Below are positions 10,519 to 20,281 of a stretch of 36,901 nucleotides of DNA, piece by piece. Under the pieces are notes generated by a model. The model made no database searches. It was not told the DNA's origin and saw only the letters and a program-made list of their open reading frames with translations. Numbering within the stretch: the first letter of the stretch is position 1; each line of letters begins with the position of its first letter. The translations under genes were made by a program, and so were the position numbers. This DNA is from Hennigella sp045599065 (GTDB lineage: Bacteria > Bacillota_I > Bacilli_A > Mycoplasmatales > Mycoplasmoidaceae), in NCBI GenBank assembly GCA_045599065.1, contig JAZRVJ010000056.1, positions 1-36,901 on the forward strand. The letters are read 5' to 3'.

Positions 10519-12624
10519 ATGGAAAAAGAAAAATTACACGTAAATCTAGCTTCGGCCGAGTCAGGAAACGAATCAAAAATGTCTCCTGATGACAAAGTTG
10601 TTTACAAAAAACAAGGTGCTGATCCTGAGACTAAAGCAAGAAGAAAAAGTTTAGCAATTAGATGAATAATTGCTATCTTAGTTATTGGTTTATTCTTAGG
10701 TCTAATCCTTTGAAGTTGTATTCCAAAATACAAAGTTATTAAGGCTAAGGAAGCAGAAGTACAAACAACTGGTGATCAAACATCTTTAGTTATCAACAAA
10801 GACAGCAAGGGTGAATGAATCTACAAAGTAGATTTCAAAAATGATATTGAAGCATACTACTATCACACAGGTCCTGAATCTGAAATCTTTGAAATGAGAG
10901 CAGATTCTAATCATGGTGTAATTGATTTTCAATTAACTCTTGTTAAAGAAGGCACAGATTACACTATTTATATTGGTGCAACACCATTTACAGAAGCATC
11001 ACAAGCAGCATTCTTTGAATGAATTACTCCTATTTTAAACAACGCAACTGTTCCTACTACAAACAATTCTATAGGATACATTCTATTACAACTTTTACCT
11101 TCAATCGTATTCATCGCAATTTTAGTATGATACTTTAGTAAGCTTACAAAAATGGGTGCTATGGGTCAAGGTGAAGATTCTATCTTCGGAATGGGAAAAT
11201 CTCAAGCAAGAATTGCAAAATCTAATGTCAGATTTAGTGATGTTGCTGGTATTGAAGAAGAAAAGAACGAACTTATCGAAATCGTTGACTACTTAAAGAA
11301 TCCAGAAAAATATGCAGCTATGGGCGCAAGAACGCCTAGGGGTGTTATTCTATATGGTCCCCCAGGTACTGGTAAGACATTGCTTGCAAAAGCTGTTGCT
11401 GGTGAAGCATCAGTTCCATTCTTCCAAGCTAGTGGATCTAGCTTTGATGATATGCTTGTAGGTGTTGGTGCTAAGAGAGTTAGAGACCTATTTACAAGAG
11501 CTAAGAAAGCAGCTCCATCTATTATCTTCATTGATGAAATCGATTCAGTTGCTGGCAAAAGAGGAAGAAATGATATTGCTGGCGGTGGTGGAATTGCCGA
11601 CCAAACAATTAATCAATTGTTAGCCGAAATGGATGGTTTCAATACTCGTACTGGTGTAGTTATTATGGCTGCAACAAACCGTCTTGATTTCCTTGACGAA
11701 GCCATTTTAAGACCGGGAAGATTTGATAGACACATTCAAGTTAACCTTCCTGACATTAAGGAACGTGAAGCCATTTTAAAGATTCACGCAAGAAACAAAA
11801 ACTTGTCATCTAAAGTTAATTTAGGCGATATTGCAAGAAGAACTCCAGGATTTAGTGGTGCTCAACTTGAAAACGTTTTAAATGAAGCAACATTACTTGC
11901 AGTAAGACTTGGCAAGACAGCAATTGGTATGTCTGAAATAGATGAAGCAATTGACCGTGTAATTGCTGGTCCAGCAAAACACACAAGAGTTATTACTGAA
12001 GAAGAAAAGAAACAAATTGCTTACCACGAAGCAGGACATGCTTTAGTAGGTTTACACACTAAAGGTGGCGATGTTGTTGAAAAGATTACAATTATTCCTC
12101 GTGGAAACGCTGCGGGCTATACACTTGCTACGCCTGAAAAACAAGAGCTAGCAATTCAAAAGAAATCTGATTTACTTGCGATCATCAGAACTACTCTTGG
12201 TGGTAGAGCTGCTGAAGAAGTTATTTATGGCAAGGATGCTATCTCTACAGGAGCAAGCAACGACCTTTACAAAGTAACTAACATTGTTAGATCAATGGTT
12301 GCTCAACTTGGTATGTCTGATGTTGGTATGACACAATTCATTCCTACAGAAGGTGCTGTTCCAGCTTATGCTCAAAAGTCATTTAGTGAAATGACAAACC
12401 AAAAGATTGACAAGGAAATTGAAGAAATTATTCAATCTGAGTATAAGAACGCAAAAGAAATTATCAAGAAGAACAGCAAAGAGCTTAACTTAATAGTTGA
12501 AACACTATTAATTCTTGAAACAATTGTTAAGGAACAAATTGATTTCATTCACAAAAAATTAGAATTACCACCCGAAGCAATTGAAAAGAAAAAAGCTTTA
12601 GATGCTGAAAAAAAGAAGAAATAA
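10519..12624 (+). CDS. ftsH: ATP-dependent zinc metalloprotease FtsH
   Basis: Membrane-anchored AAA+ protease that degrades unassembled membrane proteins and selected regulators. 701 residues. A cytoplasmic N-terminal tail of about 50 residues precedes TM1 (about 50-70), an extracytoplasmic segment and TM2 (about 188-205). The AAA+ module has Walker A GPPGTGKT (280-287), Walker B IIFIDEID and the second region of homology ATNRLDFLDEAILRPGRFDR. The zinc protease domain has HEAGH (503-507). The C-terminal tail is Lys-rich. The N-terminal tail is longer than in Bacillus FtsH. It lies downstream of hpt, the usual hpt-ftsH order, and ends at a terminator hairpin. Confidence 0.98.
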
Positions 12625-12650
12625 GGGGACAAATGTCTCTTTATTTTTTT
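12623..12650 (+). terminator. Terminator of ftsH
   Basis: AAGGGGAC - AAAT - GTCTCTTT hairpin followed by ATTTTTTTT. It begins at the last bases of the ftsH stop codon. Confidence 0.8.
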
Positions 12651-12653
12651 TGC

Positions 12654-12670
12654 TATAATCTATTAAGAGG
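12654..12670 (+). promoter_or_regulatory. -10 box and Shine-Dalgarno of the 190-residue membrane protein gene
   Basis: TATAAT at 12654-12659 and GAGG at 12667-12670, 8 nt before the ATG at 12679. The -10 box sits 4 nt after the ftsH terminator T run. Confidence 0.5.
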
Positions 12671-12678
12671 TTTGCGAC

Positions 12679-13251
12679 ATGGAAAACATAGAACCTAAAA
12701 AATTTTATAAATTACCAGACAAAGTTTATTTTTGATTACATATCGTAATCTTAATTATTTCTGGTTTATCTATTGCAATGATATGGGTAAGCAATAGCAC
12801 TAAAAAATGAGAAGTAGGAATGACTTTTGCAGCATTTACTACTTGCGTAACTCTTGCTTGAGGAATAATTGGTATTATTCATCCAGATAAAAAGAAAAGA
12901 AACTATGCAATTGGTTATCTTGTTTTAACTGGTGTTCATGTTGTATGTTGAATATTAACATGTTTTTATGAGCAGCTTCCTTGAGTAGGGGCAATCGCCG
13001 AAACAGTAGTTTACACTGCTATATTATTGTTTGCAGCAGTGATTTTACTTGAGCCTTACATAGTACATGAAAAAGCCAAAGTTGTTGAATCTAAACCAAT
13101 TGAAAACACTAAGGTTGAAGAACCAAAGAAAGAACCTAAGAAAGAAATAGAAAAACCGACTGAGCAAGAAGTTAAAGCGGTAGAAACAAAACCAATAGAA
13201 ACTTCTAAAGAAAAGGCTATTGAACCAATTACGCACGTAAATATGGAATAA
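12679..13251 (+). CDS. Unrecognised four-helix membrane protein with Lys/Glu/Pro tail
   Basis: 190 residues. I do not recognise a family. Four hydrophobic segments are visible (about 14-38, 47-64, 73-95 and 98-118), separated by short basic loops such as HPDKKKR. They are followed by a hydrophilic C-terminal tail of about 65 residues built from imprecise repeats: KVVESKPIENTKVEEPKK, then VKAVETKPIETSKEK. The low-complexity tail would be cytoplasmic if the N-terminus is cytoplasmic, as four helices predict. Trp is encoded by TGA in every helix. It is a single-gene unit with its own promoter and terminator between ftsH and glyS. The coding call is strong; function unknown. Confidence 0.85.
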
Positions 13252-13253
13252 TT

Positions 13254-13276
13254 AAAGAGACTAAAGTCTCTTTTTT
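13254..13276 (+). terminator. Terminator of the 190-residue membrane protein gene
   Basis: AAAGAGACT - AA - AGTCTCTTTTTT, a near-perfect stem with a T run, directly after the stop codon. Confidence 0.85.
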
Positions 13277-13308
13277 ATTTATATGTGTATAATAATTATT
13301 ATCTTTTT

Positions 13309-13314
13309 TATAAT
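13309..13314 (+). promoter_or_regulatory. -10 box of glyS-dnaG
   Basis: TATAAT 9 nt before the glyS ATG, the same spacing as at secDF, with no Shine-Dalgarno sequence. It predicts a leaderless mRNA. Confidence 0.6.
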
Positions 13315-13323
13315 TAAAATAGT

Positions 13324-14697
13324 ATGAGTCAAAAATTTGATCAAATTACAATTGTAAATTATCTTAAAAACTATGGTTTTGTTTTTGCTAGTTCAGAAAT
13401 TTATGGTGGATTAGCAAATGCATGAGATTATGGTCCGCTTGGTGTTGCTTTAAAAAACAACATCAAGTCTTTATGATGAAATTATTTCATTACTTCTCAA
13501 CCAAATATGGTTGGTTTAGATTCATCAATCATTTTAAACCCTTCTATTTGAAAGGCTTCAGGACATCTTACCAATTTTGCCGACCCGCTTATTGATTGTA
13601 AGAATTGCAAACAAAGATTTAGAGCTGATAAATTAATTGAAGAAAAATATCCAGATATTAAGATATCTGAAAACACATCTAAAGATGAATTAATGAAAAT
13701 AATTAAGGACAAAAAGATAGTATGTCCTAATTGTGGCAAATCAAATTGAACTGACATTAGAAGTTTTAATTTGATGTTCAAAACATCTCAATCAGTTATT
13801 GAAGATAAAGCAAATGAACTTTATTTAAGACCCGAAACAGCTCAAGGTATATTTGTTAACTTTGCCAACATACAAAGAGCCCTAAGATTAAAAGTTCCTT
13901 TTGGTGTTGGACAAATTGGTAAAGCTTTTAGAAACGAAATTACACCAGGAAACTTTATATTTAGGACAAGAGAATTTGAACAAATGGAAATTGAACACTT
14001 TGTCTATCCAGACAAAGCCCCAAGTAAATTTGAAGAATATCTAAAGTCTATTGAGAATTTTTTAGTCAATGTTTTAAAAATAGAAAAAGACAATATCAAA
14101 TTAAGAGAGCACAGCAAAGAAGAATTAAGTCATTATTCAGCTAGAACAATTGACTTTCAATATAATTTTCCACACGGCTGAGCTGAATTATGAGGTTTAG
14201 CTAATAGAACTGATTTTGATTTGAAGAACCACGAAAAGAATTCTGGTTCTACGTTAGGGTACCTTGATCCTGATACAAACAAAAGGTTTATTCCTTATGT
14301 TATTGAACCATCAGTAGGTGTTGAAAGATTGTTTTATGCAATAATCTGTGATAACTATAAGATTGAAAAATTAGAAAACGGCGAAACGAGAGAAGTGTTA
14401 GCTCTCGATTACAATCTTTGTCCATATAAAGTTGCTGTATTGCCATTGAGCCCCAAGTTAAATGAAGGTGCTAAAAAAGTATTTGATATGTTAATATCAA
14501 AACATATTCCAGCAGTTTATGACATAACAGGATCTATAGGCAAAAGATATAGAAGACAAGATGCAATTGGAACATATTATTGCATTACTTTTGATTTTGA
14601 CAGTTTAAAAGATGGGTGTGTAACAATCAGAAATAGAGACACAATGAAGCAAGAAAGAATCGCTATTTCTAAAGTTGTAGAATATTTGAATAAATAA
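13324..14697 (+). CDS. glyS: Glycyl-tRNA synthetase (single-chain, dimeric type)
   Basis: Charges tRNA-Gly. 457 residues, the single-polypeptide alpha2 GlyRS typical of mycoplasmas and some Firmicutes, not the alpha2beta2 enzyme. Seen: the N-terminal SSEIYGGLANAWDYGPLG signature, a CKNC ... CPNCGKSN cysteine pair in the insertion (probable zinc site), the class II motif 2 region NELYLRPETAQGIFVNF with GKAFRNEITPGNFIFRTREFEQMEIE, motif 3 near IEPSVGVERL and a C-terminal anticodon-binding domain (KVAVLPLSPKL onward). Trp of NAWDYGP is TGA. The first gene of glyS-dnaG, with two bases between the genes. Sometimes named glyQS. Confidence 0.98.
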
Positions 14698-14699
14698 TT

Positions 14700-16613
14700 A
14701 TGGCAATGAACTTAGTTGATGAAATTATAAATAGAGCTGATATCGTAGATATCATTGGCAAATTTGTGTCCTTACACAAAGCGGGGGCCAACTATTTTGG
14801 TTTATGCCCATTTCACCCTGATTCGAATCCATCAATGTCTGTTTCTCCCAAAAAGAAAATCTTTAAATGCTTTTCTTGTGGTGCAAGCGGAAATGTTATT
14901 ACTTTTATTCAAAAGTTTAAAAAGATATCATATGGAGAAGCTATTAGAGAAACAGCAAAGCTTGCTGGTTTTAGTCAATCTGCAATAGAAGAATATTTTA
15001 ATAAGCAAGACAAAAGATATTCGCAAGCTAATTGAAAATTATTTTCTGTTAACTCTGATGCTAACGATCTATTCAAACAATTGTTATTTGATGAAGATAA
15101 CAAAAAGTATTTGCAATATCTTTTAGACAGAAAATTGTCTCTAAACATAATTAAGAAATTTGAAATAGGTTTTTGTGGAAAGAAAAATGAGAAACAAATC
15201 TGTTATGATTTGTTAGCAAATAAGAGTGTCAATCCACAAGCCAAATGGAATGAAGACGATTTATTAAAAACATCTTTAATTAATATCAACGAAAAAACTT
15301 TTGAGATATCTGACTATTTTTATAACCGTATAACCTTTCCTATCAAAGACAACAACGGTTATATAGTTGGATTTATTGCAAGAGATATTACTTTAGATTC
15401 AGAATTAAAATACTTAACTTCTAGAGAAACAACTTTATTTAGTAAATCTAACATCATATACAATATGGACAAAATGTTTTTGGAGAAACCAGAAACATTA
15501 GTTATTTTGGAAGGAAACATTGATTTGATTTCATTGTATGAATCTGGAATGAATGAAACAACACATTGCGCTGTTGCCTTAATGGGCACGGCATTAACAA
15601 GAAACCACGTTCAAATGATTTCCAAGACTGGATTTATTAAGAATATAGTTCTATGATTTGACAATGATGAGGCAGGTCAACAAAGTACAATAACAAATGG
15701 TCTACAATTCTTAAGATCTGGGCTAAATGTAGTTGTTGTGAACAATACAACTAAATATAAAGATGTAAATGAAATCATGACTAAAGAATCAAAACAAAAA
15801 GTTTTAGATTTATTACTAGATCCTCACAAGCAAGATTTCATTAGTTATTACATAACTAAGAGATTGGTTAATTTGAACACAACAAACATCAATGGATTAG
15901 TTGAAGAAGTTTTAGCTCTAATTAACAAATTCGGTAATTCATTACAATGAAGTCATTATGCATCGTTAATTTCTAAATTAACTAATTTAGCAGTAGAAGA
16001 TATTACTGCAGCTTATAGAAAAATTAGTTCAAATAGATTTCTTGCGAATAAAGAATATGAATGAAATAAAAAACCTCAAACTAAAAAAGAAAGTTGAGAT
16101 CCTATTTATAAAAATCTAGTTGATGCCTTTAATATGTTGATGAAAGCAGTTGTGTATCAACCAAGTTTGGCCGAATTAGTTTATAAAGAACTATCTCACA
16201 AAGAAACAAATCATCCAATTATTAAAGATTACTTATATTTAATTAAGACTTTATCTTTGGAAAGTTTTAATGAAGCACAACATCTTGATGTTGTTGAAAA
16301 GAGTATAAAGCAACTATATGATATGAAAAAACTTTCTGAAAAAGGTACACAAGCTTTGCTTAAATTAGTTGACGATCAAAAAGTTAGATTGGAAAGTAAT
16401 TTACCTTTGAAGGTAAGCAAATCAAGCGTCAAGATTCAAGTTCAACACATTGATTATTATTGTAATGTTATAGAAAAGAATAAATTGCTGAAGCAACTTG
16501 ATAATCCAAAATTGTCTAATGAAGAAAAAGATAGGATTGAATTGGCATTAGAACAAATTAGAAAAGAAATAAGACTCTTTGCTAAATCTAAGGCACATAG
16601 GTTTTCTAAATAA
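14700..16613 (+). CDS. dnaG: DNA primase
   Basis: Synthesises RNA primers at the replication fork. 637 residues. The N-terminal CHC2-type zinc ribbon is C36, H39, C57, C60 (CPFHPD ... FKCFSCGASGN). The RNA-polymerase/TOPRIM core has the acidic motif LVILEGNIDL and the DND motif in FDNDEAGQQS. The C-terminal third (from about 430) is Lys-rich and helical, in the place of the helicase-interacting domain, with low conservation. The start is ATG 14700, two bases after the glyS stop; ATG 14706 (MNLVDEI) is an equally good in-frame alternative. In many Firmicutes rpoD follows dnaG; here the SRP RNA promoter follows immediately. Confidence 0.95.
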
Positions 16614-16615
16614 TA

Positions 16616-16621
16616 TATAAT
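16616..16621 (+). promoter_or_regulatory. -10 box of the SRP RNA gene
   Basis: TATAAT three bases after the dnaG stop codon. A start 7 nt downstream falls exactly on G16628, the first base of the RNA helix. Confidence 0.6.
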
Positions 16622-16627
16622 ACTTAA

Positions 16628-16707
16628 GCATCACAACATGCGGTACGAACTGTGTCAGGCTAGAAATAGAGCAGCACTAAGTTAAAGTATGTGTGTGGTG
16701 CTTTTTT
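16628..16707 (+). ncRNA. ffs: Small SRP RNA (4.5S-like)
   Basis: RNA scaffold of the signal recognition particle that binds Ffh. The conserved domain IV core is visible: GTCAGG, then a CTA-GAAA-TAG hairpin with a GNRA tetraloop, then AGCAGCACTAAG, which is the asymmetric-loop motif. The termini GCATCACA and TGTGGTGC pair to close the hairpin and are followed by a T6 run that ends transcription. At about 75-80 nt it is the short form without an Alu domain. The apical CTA/TAG pair replaces the TCC/GGA of E. coli while keeping the geometry. Confidence 0.93.
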
Positions 16708-16711
16708 AATT

Positions 16712-16737
16712 AAAAAACCAAGTTAAATCTTGGTTTT
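16712..16737 (-). terminator. Terminator of ybaB-recR, overlapping the recR stop
   Basis: On the minus strand AAAACCAAG - ATTTAA - CTTGGTTTTTT. The 5' arm encodes the last recR residues and the recR TAA lies in the loop. It is a few bases from the SRP RNA T run on the other strand. Confidence 0.75.
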
Positions 16738-17322
16738 ATTTTTTAATGCATACTTAAGCGTGTACTCATCTGCATAATCAAGTGCAGAGTTCACAGGTAA
16801 ACCTATTGCAAGTTTATATGTTGTGCACGTAGGCAAAATTTGTTTTATTAGTTTATTTAAATATATATTAGTTGCTTCGCCATTAACTGTAAAGTTAGTA
16901 GCGATTATGATTTCTTTGAACTGTTTGTTTGTGCAATAAGCAAGCAACTTCTTGATAATTTCTGAATCTAGGTTAGTTTTTGTTTTAACATTAATTTCAT
17001 CATTCAAAACGAAGTAAATACCATCAAAACAACCAGTAGATTCAATTTTATTAAGTTCATCAATGCTGTTAACAATACAAAGCTTTGTATTGTCTCTATC
17101 ATTATTAGCACAGATAGGGCAAAGATCGTCAATTGCGAAGTTACCACATTGTTTGCAATATTTTATCTTTGCTTTGGCGTTTGTGATTCTATCACAAAAA
17201 GTCTTCACATATTGGTCATCTTGATGTATCAAGAAGTAAGCAATTCTTTCAGCGGCTTTCGCACCAATTCCAGGCAAAGATTTTATTGCATCAACTAAAT
17301 AATCAAACTCTTTAGGTTTCAT
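16723..17322 (-). CDS. recR: Recombination mediator RecR
   Basis: Acts with RecO in loading RecA at gaps. 199 residues, the usual size. Seen: the N-terminal helix-hairpin-helix (SLPGIGAKAAERIAYFLI), a C4 zinc finger (CKQCGNFAIDDLCPIC) and a Toprim-like domain with the conserved end AIGLPVNSALDYADEYTL. ATG 17322 is chosen; it follows the ybaB stop by one base (TAA-T-ATG). A GTG at 17337 would add five residues and overlap ybaB. In many bacteria dnaX-ybaB-recR form one unit; dnaX is absent here. recO is encoded about 3 kb away. Confidence 0.97.
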   Translation of the reverse strand: MKPKEFDYLVDAIKSLPGIGAKAAERIAYFLIHQDDQYVKTFCDRITNAKAKIKYCKQCGNFAIDDLCPICANNDRDNTKLCIVNSIDELNKIESTGCFDGIYFVLNDEINVKTKTNLDSEIIKKLLAYCTNKQFKEIIIATNFTVNGEATNIYLNKLIKQILPTCTTYKLAIGLPVNSALDYADEYTLKYALKNKTKI

Positions 17323-17323
17323 A

Positions 17324-17638
17324 TTAAAATAAACCACCTAAACCACCCGCACCAGCAGGCATTATTGAATTAGTTATTTCATCTAATTGTTCTTTTACTA
17401 AAGAACAAGCATTATTAACAGCCTCAGTTATCATTTCTTCAAGCATGATAGGATCTTCTGGATCAATTAAGGTTGGATTAATTTTCATAGATTTAATAGT
17501 ACTATCACCCATGATAGTTACTATTACAGAACCATTTTTATAATCTACCTCAAATTCTTTCTTGTAGAACTCTTCTTGCTTCTTTTGAAGTTCCTTTTGC
17601 ATCTTTTGCGCTTGTGCTGCTATAGCCTGTAAATTCAT
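17324..17638 (-). CDS. ybaB: YbaB/EbfC family nucleoid-associated protein
   Basis: Small dimeric DNA-binding protein. 104 residues, the family norm. The N-terminal amphipathic helix NLQAIAAQAQKMQKELQKKQ, the beta core with VDYKNGSVIVTIMGDSTIKSMKINP and the Gly-rich end MPAGAGGLGGLF are typical. TGAGGT about 6-8 nt upstream of the ATG serves as ribosome site. First gene of ybaB-recR, divergent from rsmI. Confidence 0.95.
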   Translation of the reverse strand: MNLQAIAAQAQKMQKELQKKQEEFYKKEFEVDYKNGSVIVTIMGDSTIKSMKINPTLIDPEDPIMLEEMITEAVNNACSLVKEQLDEITNSIMPAGAGGLGGLF

Positions 17639-17644
17639 AAAATA

Positions 17645-17696
17645 ACCTCAATATTTATTAATTTATATTTTTATATTATAAAATATTAATACTATT
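17645..17696. promoter_or_regulatory. Divergent ybaB / rsmI promoter region
   Basis: A 58-nt AT-only-like spacer between divergent starts. A minus-strand TATAAT lies at 17680-17675, serving ybaB with the TGAGGT ribosome site at 17650-17645. For rsmI only weaker plus-strand boxes are visible (TATAAAAT at 17677-17684, TATTAA at 17684-17689). Confidence 0.45.
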
Positions 17697-18545
17697 ATGA
17701 TAGTTAAAGTAGCACAAGCTAAAATCAAACTTCAAATTCTTGCAACTCCAATCGGAAATTTGCATGAAATTACCTTTAGAGCCTTAGAGGCCTTAAAGAA
17801 TTGTGAATGTATACTTTGTGAAGATACAAGAGTAACTAGTAAGTTACTCCGCGGTTTGAAAATAGCGAATAAGGAACTTATTAGTTATCAAAAGTTTAAT
17901 GAAAATGAAAAAGTAGCTTTAGCTATTAGAAAAATCAAAAGTAAAAAGACCATCTTGGTTTCAGATGCTGGTTATCCTTGTATATCTGACCCTGGTTATG
18001 CACTTGTAAACAAGTGTTATGAAGAAGGTATAGCAATTGAAGTTTTAAATGGACCTAGCTCTATCATCCATTCGATTGTTGCTTCAGGTTTAAATCTTAA
18101 CAACTTTTATTTTCATGGCTTTTTACCACATAGTGGTAGCCAAAGAAAAGAAAGACTTAAAGAGCTTATTGAAATAAAGGTTCCAATTGTTTTCTTTGAA
18201 TCTGTTTATAGAATCAAAGAATCTCTAAAAGATATCAAAGATATCTTTAACGACCCTTATATAGTTGTTTGTCGTGAACTTACTAAGTTAAACGAAACCA
18301 TCTATCGTGGTAAATATGATGAAATCATAAATGAGATAGATGAAAGAGGAGAATTCGTTATTGTTGTTAATAAACAACAAAACAAACCAATTCATTATGA
18401 TTTGAAGAAAGCATGTAAGGAAGCTAACTTATTAGTTAAGGATGGTTTAAGTTTAAAAAAAGCATCTAAACAAGTAGCTGCAAAATATGGTGTTCAATCA
18501 TCACTAATTTATAACGCTGTGGTTGAGTCAAAGAGGGTGAAGTAA
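17697..18545 (+). CDS. rsmI: 16S rRNA 2'-O-methyltransferase RsmI
   Basis: Methylates the ribose of C1402 (E. coli numbering) in the 30S decoding centre using S-adenosylmethionine. 282 residues, the normal length. The tetrapyrrole-methylase fold is recognised by LATPIGNLHEITFRALEAL, CEDTRVTSKLL, VSDAGYPCISDPGY, NGPSS and FHGFLPH, and by FESVYRIKESL. A C-terminal helical extension follows. First gene of the five-gene rsmI-ybeY-dgkA-era-recO operon; its TAA overlaps the ybeY ATG by one base. Confidence 0.97.
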   Translation: MIVKVAQAKIKLQILATPIGNLHEITFRALEALKNCECILCEDTRVTSKLLRGLKIANKELISYQKFNENEKVALAIRKIKSKKTILVSDAGYPCISDPGYALVNKCYEEGIAIEVLNGPSSIIHSIVASGLNLNNFYFHGFLPHSGSQRKERLKELIEIKVPIVFFESVYRIKESLKDIKDIFNDPYIVVCRELTKLNETIYRGKYDEIINEIDERGEFVIVVNKQQNKPIHYDLKKACKEANLLVKDGLSLKKASKQVAAKYGVQSSLIYNAVVESKRVK

Positions 18546-18997
18546 TGATAAGATATAGATTGTACGGTTCTTTACCTGTAAATGGAATAAAAAAGGCGTT
18601 TGATGCTATCTGTGTCTCAACTTTTAATTGTTTAAAACTATGTGAAGAGCTAGAATTTGATGTGAATATCGTGAACAAAAAGATGATTAAATCTATTAAT
18701 AAAAAATATAGAAAGATAGATAGATTCACAGATGTTATTAGCTTTGCTAATAGAGATAGCAAAGACATTTATGTTCCGTTGATAGGTGAAATATTCTTGT
18801 GTTATGATGTTGCAAAGCAACAAGCGAAAAATTATAAACATAGCATACAACGTGAATTAATATTTTTATTTACACACGGGCTGTTACATTTATTAGGTTT
18901 TGACCATAAAACCAAAAAGCAAGAAGAACAAATGAGTGCGCTTACAAATAAGATAATTAACAAAGCGCACATTAATCGGAAATATATAATTAAATAG
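18545..18997 (+). CDS. ybeY: Endoribonuclease YbeY (rRNA maturation)
   Basis: Metal-dependent RNase involved in 16S rRNA 3' processing and ribosome quality control. 150 residues. The zinc site HGLLHLLGFDH supplies H111, H115 and H121. Upstream is the conserved stretch RFTDVISFANRD. Starts at the overlapping TAATG with rsmI and is followed after one base by dgkA and then era. The ybeY-dgkA-era order is conserved in many Firmicutes and groups 16S maturation factors. Confidence 0.97.
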   Translation: MIRYRLYGSLPVNGIKKAFDAICVSTFNCLKLCEELEFDVNIVNKKMIKSINKKYRKIDRFTDVISFANRDSKDIYVPLIGEIFLCYDVAKQQAKNYKHSIQRELIFLFTHGLLHLLGFDHKTKKQEEQMSALTNKIINKAHINRKYIIK

Positions 18998-18998
18998 T

Positions 18999-19403
18999 AT
19001 GGCAACACCAACAATAAGAAAAAGAAAACAAAAAGGAGCATTCTTTAGAAAGTTTGCCTATGCCTTTAAAGGTATTGGTTCAGCTTTGAGAGAAGAATTG
19101 TCGTTAGTTGTACATTTTATATGTACTGCCGTTGTTTTTATTATTGCTGGAATTCTTCACAAAGGCATGGAATACTATGACTGAATCATCTTAGTTATGG
19201 CTATGCTTCTTTTGATTGGAATGGAACTTTTAAATACTTCAATTGAAAACCTCGTGGACATGGTTTCCTTCAAGTTTAGCTATAATGCTAAAAAGATTAA
19301 AGATATAGCCGCCGGCGCAACATTAGTATTTAGTATCATGGCAGCCATTATTAGTCTTATGATTTTAATTAAAGCACTATTAATAGTGTTAGGAAAAGTG
19401 TAG
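18999..19403 (+). CDS. dgkA: Diacylglycerol kinase family membrane protein (DgkA type)
   Basis: 134 residues with a basic N-terminus (RKRKQKG), FAYAFKGIGSALREE, and three hydrophobic helices (about 37-54, 61-79 and 106-132). The family signature MELLNTSIENLVDMV (usually E-x-LNTAIE-x-x-VD) follows helix 2. In Gram-positives this family phosphorylates undecaprenol; a wall-less cell more probably uses diacylglycerol or another lipid, which the sequence does not decide. Lies between ybeY and era with one-base gaps on both sides (TAG-T-ATG). Confidence 0.93.
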
Positions 19404-19404
19404 T

Positions 19405-20280
19405 ATGAAACAATGCACAATTAGTATTGTTGGACTACCTAATGCGGGAAAATCAACTTTTTTAAATAGTGTTATGGGACACAAAGTAGCCATTACTAGC
19501 TACAAACCTCAAACAACAAGAAACCAAATCCAAGTTTTTTATCAAGATAAAAGGATATCAATTTTGTTTTGTGATACTCCTGGATTTCATCAACCAAAAA
19601 ATAAGTTGGATAGTTTCTTAAATTCTCAAGTTAAACAAACATTTAAACAATCTGACCTTGTTTTGCTATTAATAGATTCTAATCAAGAAAGGATAGAAGA
19701 AAATAAGATTCTGGTTGATGTAATCAAATCATATAACGTTCAAAACCTCTTAGTAGTATTTACTAAAAAAGATTTAGAGCCAAAAGCTAATTTGGAGAAC
19801 AAGTTAAAGCAATATGGGTTGGAAGGTTCTAAATATATATTTGTAGATAATTTTAATCTACAAGACATTCATAATGTTATCTCATATATCTATGATATAG
19901 TGCCTGATGGTGGAACAATTACTCAACCACAAGAACAAAATGATGATTTCCTTATTAAGGAAATAATCAGAGAGCAAGCACTACATTTATTAAAACAAGA
20001 AGTTCCTCATTGTTTAGCTGTTACTATAGATGGTAAAAAATGAGATGCTGACAAAAACGTTTTCTTTATTGACGCTTCTTTAATAGTTGAAAAAGATAGT
20101 CAAAAACCAATCGTTATTGGTTCTGGTGGTAAAATGATAAAACTCATTGGTACTAAAGCAAGACAAGAACTATTAAAGATTTTTGATAGTAAAATAGTTT
20201 TGAAACTATTTGTCAAAGTTAAAGAAGATTGAAGAAATGATGAAAACATGCTTGAATCTTTAGGCTACTTCAAGAGATAA
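19405..20280 (+). CDS. era: GTPase Era
   Basis: Ribosome-assembly GTPase that binds the 3' end of 16S rRNA. 291 residues, the usual size. G1 GLPNAGKST (10-18), the switch region SYKPQTTRNQI, G3 DTPGF and G4 TKKD (NKxD in most homologues, here Thr first) are followed by a C-terminal KH domain with VIGSGGKMIKLIG. The Trp in the KH domain entry is TGA. Starts one base after dgkA and ends one base before recO. Confidence 0.98.
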
Positions 20281-20281
20281 T

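Noticed and set aside
13045..13236. Minus-strand Phe/Arg-rich frame opposite the Lys/Glu/Pro tail
   Set aside because: It is the antisense image of the lysine- and glutamate-rich repeat and has no start signal.
17323..17337. GTG start for recR
   Set aside because: ATG 17322 gives the normal RecR N-terminus and matches the one-base junction seen elsewhere.
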